NCBI RefSeq assembly: GCF_030372275.1
Contig: NZ_JAUDDJ010000002.1
Strand: one strand, 5' to 3'
Source of the DNA: Lawsonibacter sp900766145
GTDB taxonomy: Bacteria > Bacillota > Clostridia > Oscillospirales > Oscillospiraceae
Length of the DNA: 64,000 nucleotides
Part shown: positions 58,784-64,000 of the stretch, piece by piece
Layout: each line of letters starts with the position of its first letter
How positions within the stretch are numbered: the stretch's first letter is position 1
Translations under genes and position numbers: made by a program
Notes under the pieces: generated by a model
Told to the model about the DNA's origin: nothing
The model's database searches: none
The model's input: only the letters and a program-made list of their open reading frames with translations

Positions 58784-59512
58784 TCAGCACTGGATCAGCA
58801 CCGCCGTCACGTTGTCCGGCGCCCCCCGGTGCAGGGCGATATCCAGCAGGCGGCGGCAGCAGGTGCACGCCTCTCCTCCGTGGATCACCTCGTACAGGAT
58901 CTCCTGCTCAGAGACCACATTGCTCAGCCCGTCGCTGCACAGCAGCAAGAAGTCTCCCTCTTTCAGCTTCTGCCGGAACAGATCGGCCCGCAGCTCCGGG
59001 TCAGCACCCAGGGCCCGGGTGATCAGGTTCTTGTGAGGATGGGTTCTGGCCTGGTCGGGGGTAAGCTCGCCCCGCTGTACCAGGTCCTCCACCAGGGAAT
59101 GGTCCCGGGTCACCCGGACAATGCCCTTCTCCTCGGAGAGATGATAGGCCCGGCTGTCCCCCTCGTTGAGGATCAGGGCCTCCCCCTCCTCCACCAGAGC
59201 GGCCACCATGGTGGTGCCCATCCCTGCGCAGTCCGGCTCGGTAATGGCGCGGCGGAACACCTGTTCGTTGGCCGTGGCGGCGGGGCGCTCCATCCGGCTG
59301 CGGTCCGACAGGCCGCTGCGGCCCTCGTCCTGCAAAAATTCCCGCATGAAGATGTCCACCGCCATGGAGCTGGCCACATTTCCGGCCTTGGCCCCGCCCA
59401 TGCCGTCGCACACCAGGGCCACCACCCGCCCGTCGGGCAGGACCTGGTGGGCAAAGGCGTCCTGATTCTGTGTCCGGATCACACCGCGGTCGGTGATTCC
59501 CCACACATTCAT
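58784..59512 (-). CDS. stp: PP2C-family Ser/Thr phosphatase (Stp/PrpC)
   Basis: A 242-residue metal-dependent phosphatase with the PP2C motifs TDRGVIRTQNQDAFA, VCDGMGGAKAGNVAS, GTTMVAALVE, LNEGDSRAYHL and LLCSDGLSNV. Its Asp residues bind two metal ions. It removes phosphates placed by PrkC. Its start overlaps the rlmN stop by four bases (ATGA), and prkC follows 69 bp later. Confidence 0.94.
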   Translation of the reverse strand: MNVWGITDRGVIRTQNQDAFAHQVLPDGRVVALVCDGMGGAKAGNVASSMAVDIFMREFLQDEGRSGLSDRSRMERPAATANEQVFRRAITEPDCAGMGTTMVAALVEEGEALILNEGDSRAYHLSEEKGIVRVTRDHSLVEDLVQRGELTPDQARTHPHKNLITRALGADPELRADLFRQKLKEGDFLLLCSDGLSNVVSEQEILYEVIHGGEACTCCRRLLDIALHRGAPDNVTAVLIQC

Positions 59513-60585
59513 GGCACATCTTCCTTTCTTCCGGCGGCCCGGGGGCCGCCCTTCCGTTCTCTTGCTTGTTCCCCCATGGCCTTACGCCGCAGCTGGCCGC
59601 AGGAGGCGTCAATGTCACTGCCCAGACGGCGGCGGACGGTAACGGTGACGCCGTGGCTCTCCAGCCGCTTCTGGAACGCCGCCACACGGCGGCTGGGCTT
59701 CAGGGGGCTCTCTTCTACATCGTTGAGGGGGATGAGGTTCACGTGCCCCGGCGTCCCCTTCAGCAGGCCGGCCAGCAGGTCGGCCTGGCGGTCGGAGTCA
59801 TTGACTCCGTCGATCATAGCGTACTCATAGGAAATCCGCCGCCCAGTGGTCTCAAAGTACCGGCGGCAGGTGTCCATCAGCTGCTCCACTCCCACCGAAC
59901 GGTTCACCGGCATGATCTTGGACCGGGTCTCGTCGTCGGGGGCATGGAGGGAGACAGACAACGTTAATTGTAACCCACGTTGGGCCAATTTGTCAATTTC
60001 CTTCACAAGACCACAGGTAGACAGAGAGATGTGGCGCATGCCGATGTTCAGTCCCTCGGGGTGGTTGACCAGGGTGAGGAACTTCATCACCGTGTCAAAG
60101 TTGTCCAGGGGCTCGCCAATGCCCATAAGCACGATGTTGGAGATGGGAGCGCCGCTGTCCAGCTGGGTAAAGAGCACCTGGTCCACCATCTCGGCGGGGG
60201 TCAGATTTCGCACCTTGCCCGCCAGGGTGGAGGCGCAGAAGGCGCAGCCCATGCGGCAGCCCACCTGGCTGGAGACGCAGACGGTGTTGCCGTGCTTATA
60301 GCGCATGAGCACCGTCTCGATGCAGTTGCCGTCCCCCAGCTCCCAGAGATATTTGATGGTGCCGTCCAGCTGGGACACCTGCTTACGGGCCACCTTGGGC
60401 ACGGTGAGGAAGCAGGACTCCTTTAATTTCTCCCGGAGAGACTTGGACAGGTCGGTCATCTCGTCAAAGGAGGTAACTCCCCGGTAGATCCAGTGGAAGA
60501 TCTGCTTGGCCCGGAAGCCGGGCTCCCCCTGGCTTTTGAGCCAGACGGTCAGCTCCTCCAGGGTCATGGATTTGATATCGGTCAA
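59509..60585 (-). CDS. rlmN: 23S rRNA (adenine-2503-C2)-methyltransferase RlmN
   Basis: A 358-residue radical SAM methyltransferase for A2503 of 23S rRNA and A37 of some tRNAs. Visible are the cluster motif CRMGCAFCAST, MGIGEPLDNFDTV, RHISLSTCGLV and a C-terminal catalytic Cys in IDASCGQL. The probable start is TTG 60585, which overlaps the rsmB stop (TTGA); an ATG six codons later is possible. It lies between rsmB and stp as in Bacillus. Confidence 0.95.
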   Translation of the reverse strand: MTDIKSMTLEELTVWLKSQGEPGFRAKQIFHWIYRGVTSFDEMTDLSKSLREKLKESCFLTVPKVARKQVSQLDGTIKYLWELGDGNCIETVLMRYKHGNTVCVSSQVGCRMGCAFCASTLAGKVRNLTPAEMVDQVLFTQLDSGAPISNIVLMGIGEPLDNFDTVMKFLTLVNHPEGLNIGMRHISLSTCGLVKEIDKLAQRGLQLTLSVSLHAPDDETRSKIMPVNRSVGVEQLMDTCRRYFETTGRRISYEYAMIDGVNDSDRQADLLAGLLKGTPGHVNLIPLNDVEESPLKPSRRVAAFQKRLESHGVTVTVRRRLGSDIDASCGQLRRKAMGEQARERKGGPRAAGRKEDVP

Positions 60586-61919
60586 GGGGTCTCCCCTACC
60601 TTTCGTAGTTTACAGATGAAGAATCCGTCCGTTTGATGGACCTGGGGCCAGAGGGTGATCTCCCCCTCCGACACCTCGCCCGCCGGGCCGGGCAGTATAA
60701 AGGCCTCCCGGACAAACTCCGGGTGCTTTTTCAAAAAGGCGGCTACGATCTCCCCGTTTTCCCGGGGCACGATGGTACAGGTGGAGTACATCAGCACGCC
60801 CCCTGTCTTGACATAGCCCGCCGCGTTTTCCAAAATAGCCTCCTGGACCTGGGGCAGGTCCGCCAGAGGCTCCGGGTCCTTGTAGCGGATGTCCGGCTTT
60901 TTCCGGATAACTCCCAGGCCGGAACAGGGGGCGTCCACCAGCACTAGGTCAAAGGCGGACACCCACTCCTCCCGCCGCACCTTTCCGTCGGCGGTCATGG
61001 GCTTGATGATGGAAAGACCCAACCGGTCGGCCCCGGCCTGGATGAGCTTTTTCTTGTGGGGATGGAGGTCACAGGAGATGACCTCACCCTGATTTTCCAT
61101 CTGGATGGCGGCGGCGAAGCTCTTGCCGCCGGGAGCGGCGCACACGTCCAGCACCCGCATCCCAGGCGCGGCACCGGAAGCCAGAGCCATCAGCCGGGAG
61201 GCCGGGTCCTGGACATAGAACAGACCCTGCTGGTAGGCATCCAGCCGCTCCAGGTTGCCCGTCTTATTCAGGATGAGGCAGTCCTCCAGCCAGGGGTGGG
61301 AGGCAACCTCCACACCCTGCTCCGCCAGAAGCTGGGCCACCTGCTGGGTGGTGGCCTTAGTGGTGTTCACCATGGCGGTGATGGGTGGCTGGCTATTGTT
61401 GGCCTGGAGATATTCCGCTGTCCCCTCGCTGCCCAGCAGGGGCAGCAGCTCCTCCACCAGCCACACCGGGTGGCTGTACAGGATGCTGAGATACTCCGCC
61501 GGGTCGTTCTGGGGAATGGTGGGCAGCTGGTTCAAATTCCGCTGCAGGCTTCGCAAGATGGCGTTGACCATCCCCGGCGCTCTGGGGTTCTTGCAGTGGG
61601 TGCGGGTGAGCTCCACTGAGCTGTTCACCGCCGCGCTCTGGGGAATGCGGCTGAGAAACAGCATCTGATAAAGCCCCAGACGCAGGGCCTGGACCACCTT
61701 GCTCTCCATACGCCGCAGAGGGATGTTGGAAAACTTGGAGAGGTAAAAGTCCAGCAGCAGCTGGTTCTGCACCACTCCAAAGCACAGCTGGGTGGCCAGG
61801 GCAGCCTCCCGGCCCTCCAATCCGCCGGCGGCCAGCTGCTTTTTCAGCGCGCCGTCCGACCAGCCCCCCTGCCGCTGGCAGGTATTCAGTGTCAGCAATG
61901 CCGCCTCCCGTGCATCCAT
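60582..61919 (-). CDS. rsmB: 16S rRNA (cytosine-967-C5)-methyltransferase RsmB
   Basis: A 445-residue enzyme. The N-terminal NusB-like domain covers about 1-140 (EAALLTLNTCQRQ... LLDFYLSKFSNIPL... LFLSRIPQSAAVNSSVELTR). The methyltransferase domain has VLDVCAAPGGKSFAAA, DAPCSGLGVIRKKPDIR and the catalytic Cys in YSTCTIVPRENG. It methylates C967 of 16S rRNA. It is coupled to rlmN downstream. A 97-bp gap separates it from fmt. Confidence 0.95.
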   Translation of the reverse strand: MDAREAALLTLNTCQRQGGWSDGALKKQLAAGGLEGREAALATQLCFGVVQNQLLLDFYLSKFSNIPLRRMESKVVQALRLGLYQMLFLSRIPQSAAVNSSVELTRTHCKNPRAPGMVNAILRSLQRNLNQLPTIPQNDPAEYLSILYSHPVWLVEELLPLLGSEGTAEYLQANNSQPPITAMVNTTKATTQQVAQLLAEQGVEVASHPWLEDCLILNKTGNLERLDAYQQGLFYVQDPASRLMALASGAAPGMRVLDVCAAPGGKSFAAAIQMENQGEVISCDLHPHKKKLIQAGADRLGLSIIKPMTADGKVRREEWVSAFDLVLVDAPCSGLGVIRKKPDIRYKDPEPLADLPQVQEAILENAAGYVKTGGVLMYSTCTIVPRENGEIVAAFLKKHPEFVREAFILPGPAGEVSEGEITLWPQVHQTDGFFICKLRKVGETP

Positions 61920-62016
61920 CGCTCTCGCCCCTTCTCTTTCTCTTAAATAATTGGGATATCTTCGTTGTAAGGTGTTATCGCCTTACCAAAATTTCGGTTC
62001 TGATGCGTCTCTGGCC

Positions 62017-62940
62017 TCAGCCCACTGTCACCGGGTGTCCGGACAGATAGTTGGCCGCCGACATCCGCCGGGAGCCGGGGGCCTGGATTTCTGTCAAGCG
62101 AATCACCTTGCCATCTCCACAGGCCACGTCAATTCCCGCCTTATTGGCGGCAAGAATGGTCCCTGCTGCCTTGCCGGTCTCGATCCCCGGCTCCTCCACG
62201 GCAAAGACCTTGATGGTGTCTCCCAAAATGTCAGTGGAGGTGGCGGGCCAGGGGGTCAGTCCCCGGACCTGGTCGTGAATTTCCTTGGCGCTGCGGCTCC
62301 AGTCAATGGGGCTCAGCGCCCGGGACAGCATGGGGGCCAGGGTGGCCTGGCTGTGGTCCTGGGGGGTACGCTGGGCGGTACCGGCGGCAATGTCGGCCAC
62401 CACCTTCACCAGCAGCTCCCCGCCCAACTGGGCCAGGCGATCATGGACCGCCTCCACATTCTCGTTGGGGTCGATGGGGGTCTTCACCTGGTCGATGATG
62501 TCCCCCGCGTCCAGCTCGGTAGCCATGTGCATGATGGTCACGCCGGTCTCCTTCTCCCCGTTGATCACCGCCCAGTTGATGGGGGCGGCCCCCCGGTACT
62601 TGGGCAGAAGAGAAGAATGGACATTGATGCACCCCTTGGGGGGCAGAGCCAGAATGTCGTCGGGCAGGATGCGGCCGTAGGCCGCCACCACAATGAGCTC
62701 GGGATCCAGCTCCTGGAGCTGGGCCAGGGCAGTGCCGTCCCGCAGCTTGGTGGGCTGGAAGACGGGGATGTTGTGGCTCTGGGCACACACCTTTACCGCC
62801 GGGGGCTGGAGCTTATTTTGGTGCCGCCCCACCGGCTTATCCGGCTGGCAGAACACTCCGCACACCTCATGGCCCGCCGCCACCAGGGCCTCCAGGGAGG
62901 GAACGGCGAAGTCGGGGGTGCCCATGAAGACGATTCTCAT
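62017..62940 (-). CDS. fmt: Methionyl-tRNA formyltransferase
   Basis: A 307-residue enzyme that formylates initiator Met-tRNA. Seen are RIVFMGTPDFAVPSLEAL, AAYGRILP, the catalytic segment INVHSSLLPKYRGAAPINWAV and DAGDIIDQ. The C-terminal OB-like domain ends with QAPGSRRMSAANYLSG. Its ATG overlaps the def stop by four bases. Confidence 0.95.
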   Translation of the reverse strand: MRIVFMGTPDFAVPSLEALVAAGHEVCGVFCQPDKPVGRHQNKLQPPAVKVCAQSHNIPVFQPTKLRDGTALAQLQELDPELIVVAAYGRILPDDILALPPKGCINVHSSLLPKYRGAAPINWAVINGEKETGVTIMHMATELDAGDIIDQVKTPIDPNENVEAVHDRLAQLGGELLVKVVADIAAGTAQRTPQDHSQATLAPMLSRALSPIDWSRSAKEIHDQVRGLTPWPATSTDILGDTIKVFAVEEPGIETGKAAGTILAANKAGIDVACGDGKVIRLTEIQAPGSRRMSAANYLSGHPVTVG

Positions 62941-63446
62941 TCCTGCTCCTCCTCGGCCTGCTGGTCCATCAGCTCGTCCAGCTCCTCGCTGTTGTAGAGC
63001 TTGTCGGTCAGCTCGGTGTACAGGTGGCCGTCCAGGTGGGCCAGCTCGTGGCAGAAGCAGCGAGCGGTCAGACCGGTGCCCTCCGCCTCATACTCCCGGC
63101 CAAAGCGGTCCTGGGCCTTCACCTTCACCCACTCGGGGCGCTTCACAAAGCCCCACAGGCCGGGCACAGACAGGCAGCCCTCCAGGCCGTCCTGCTCCCC
63201 CTGCTGGGCCACGATCTCCGGGTTTACCAGCTCCAGCACCTCGTCTGCCTCGTTGATGACGATAACGACCCGGCGCAGAATGCCCACCTGAGGGGCAGCC
63301 AGACCCACGCCTCCGGCCTCGGCCAGAGTCTCCTTCATGTCGTCGATCAGATCCCACAGCTTCTGGTCAAATTTGGTCACGGGGTGGCACACCTTGGTCA
63401 GGGCGCTCTCCCCACGGGTCAAAATCTCTCTTACGGCCATAGCCAT
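62937..63446 (-). CDS. def: Peptide deformylase
   Basis: A 169-residue metallohydrolase that removes N-formyl groups from new proteins. All three motifs are present: GGVGLAAPQVG, EGCLSVPG and the HELAHLDGHLY metal site. GGAGG precedes two possible ATGs (63446 and 63440); the longer is given. It is coupled to fmt downstream and lies 22 bp after priA. Confidence 0.95.
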   Translation of the reverse strand: MAMAVREILTRGESALTKVCHPVTKFDQKLWDLIDDMKETLAEAGGVGLAAPQVGILRRVVIVINEADEVLELVNPEIVAQQGEQDGLEGCLSVPGLWGFVKRPEWVKVKAQDRFGREYEAEGTGLTARCFCHELAHLDGHLYTELTDKLYNSEELDELMDQQAEEEQE

Positions 63447-63468
63447 TTTCCTCCTTTATTTCCTTCCC

Positions 63469-64000
63469 TCAATAGGGATTCAAATCTCCGTAAACCGAAA
63501 TACCCCGGTTTTCCCGGTCCTGATGGGCCTGGGCGATGAGCCGGCCCAGCAGCTCCCGCACACCCCGGCAGTTCTTGGTGGACAGGGTCAGGCGGTAGCG
63601 ATAGCGGTTATTCACCTTGGCCACCGCCGCCGGGGCGGGCCCCAGCAGCTCCCACTCCTGGTTCAGATGAGCCAGCGCCCCCTCCAGGGCCTGGCGCAGC
63701 TTCACACAGCACCGCAGCACCCCCGTCTCCTCCGGCCCGGAGGCGGTGAGGACGAACACGTCCCGGAAGGGGGGCTCCCGGCGCAGGCGGCGCAGCTGAA
63801 TCTCCTGCTGGTAGAAGTGCTCGTAGTCCTGGCGGGCGGCAAAGCGGATGACATCGTGGTCGGGGGTGAAGGTCTGAATCACCGCCCGGCCGGTCTTTTC
63901 CCCCCGGCCTGCCCGGCCCACCACCTGGGTGAGCAGCGAGAAGGTCCGCTCCCCGGCCCGGAAGTCGTCCATGAACAGGGACTGGTCGGCCAGCACCACA
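63469..64000 (-). CDS. priA: Primosomal protein N' (PriA), C-terminal part, start outside window
   Basis: The last 176 residues of the PriA helicase, with VLADQSLFMDDFRAGERTFSLLTQVVGRAGRG (helicase motifs V-VI) and VIQTFTPDHDVI. The C-terminal domain ends in VYGDLNPY. PriA restarts stalled replication forks. The frame is open to the window end. It heads the priA-def-fmt-rsmB-rlmN-stp-prkC-rsgA series. Confidence 0.93.
   Translation of the reverse strand, partial: VVLADQSLFMDDFRAGERTFSLLTQVVGRAGRGEKTGRAVIQTFTPDHDVIRFAARQDYEHFYQQEIQLRRLRREPPFRDVFVLTASGPEETGVLRCCVKLRQALEGALAHLNQEWELLGPAPAAVAKVNNRYRYRLTLSTKNCRGVRELLGRLIAQAHQDRENRGISVYGDLNPY

Overview
The window looks like chromosome of a spore-forming, fairly GC-rich member of the Clostridia, most like the Oscillospiraceae (Flavonifractor/Lawsonibacter/Intestinimonas group). 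The reasons are the SCIFF peptide with its radical-SAM maturase, the sporulation genes spoIIM, spoIID-like, spoVM, sipL and spoIVA, a lysine riboswitch and a T-box leader, and a priA-def-fmt-rsmB-rlmN-stp-prkC-rsgA-spoVM gene order like that of Bacillus subtilis. The genus is an inference from gene content.

Layout. 1-4.9 kb: the end of an IS110-type insertion, a blaI-blaR1-blaR1 cluster with operators, xerD and spoIIM. 5.2-10 kb: SCIFF maturase and peptide, a TIGR04086 membrane protein, yajC, tgt and queA. 10-15 kb: a SpoIID-like gene divergent from a lysine-riboswitch-controlled asd-dapA-dapB operon. 15-21.5 kb: a repeat-rich gap, an XRE-desulfoferrodoxin fusion, tcdA, lysE, a T-box-controlled transporter-tyrS operon and malic enzyme.

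21.9-52.6 kb: the main discovery. spoIVA, the gene for the spore-coat scaffold ATPase, is split. Its last 93 codons lie at 21634-21915 and its first 401-402 codons at 52625-53830, on the same strand and in the correct order. Between them is a 30.7-kb element with a large serine recombinase at its left edge. The edges share an ATACA core. Joining the halves at that core restores an uninterrupted 494-codon spoIVA and produces an imperfectly palindromic attP-like site in the circle. This resembles the skin element of sigK, so programmed excision during sporulation is a strong hypothesis.

The element carries no recognisable phage or conjugation genes. Its cargo is metabolic and surface-related. 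Cluster one (24.0-30.8 kb) has a nitrilase-type hydrolase, a DUF6282 protein, a YkvI-type transporter, an alpha/beta hydrolase, a frameshifted IlvD-type dehydratase and a LysR regulator with an in-frame stop. Next come a GH13 glucosidase, two large SLH-domain surface proteins and a zinc-ribbon repeat protein. Cluster two (43.5-52.4 kb) has LarA-like, NhaC, ProC, YkvI-type, two DapA-type aldolases, a hydroxyacid dehydrogenase and an Lrp regulator. Nested inside is a second DNA switch: two inverted 18-bp sites flank a promoter-bearing segment beside a tyrosine recombinase (38253-39367). It should turn the zinc-ribbon/SLH transcription unit on and off by inversion.

52.6-64 kb: spoIVA 5' part, sipL, spoVM (26 aa), rsgA, prkC, stp, rlmN, rsmB, fmt, def and the end of priA. 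spoIIM, spoVM, sipL and spoIVA all have sigma-E-like promoter boxes. Seen directly: reading frames, motifs, repeats and junction geometry. Inferred: excision timing, inversion in vivo and the substrates of the cargo pathways.
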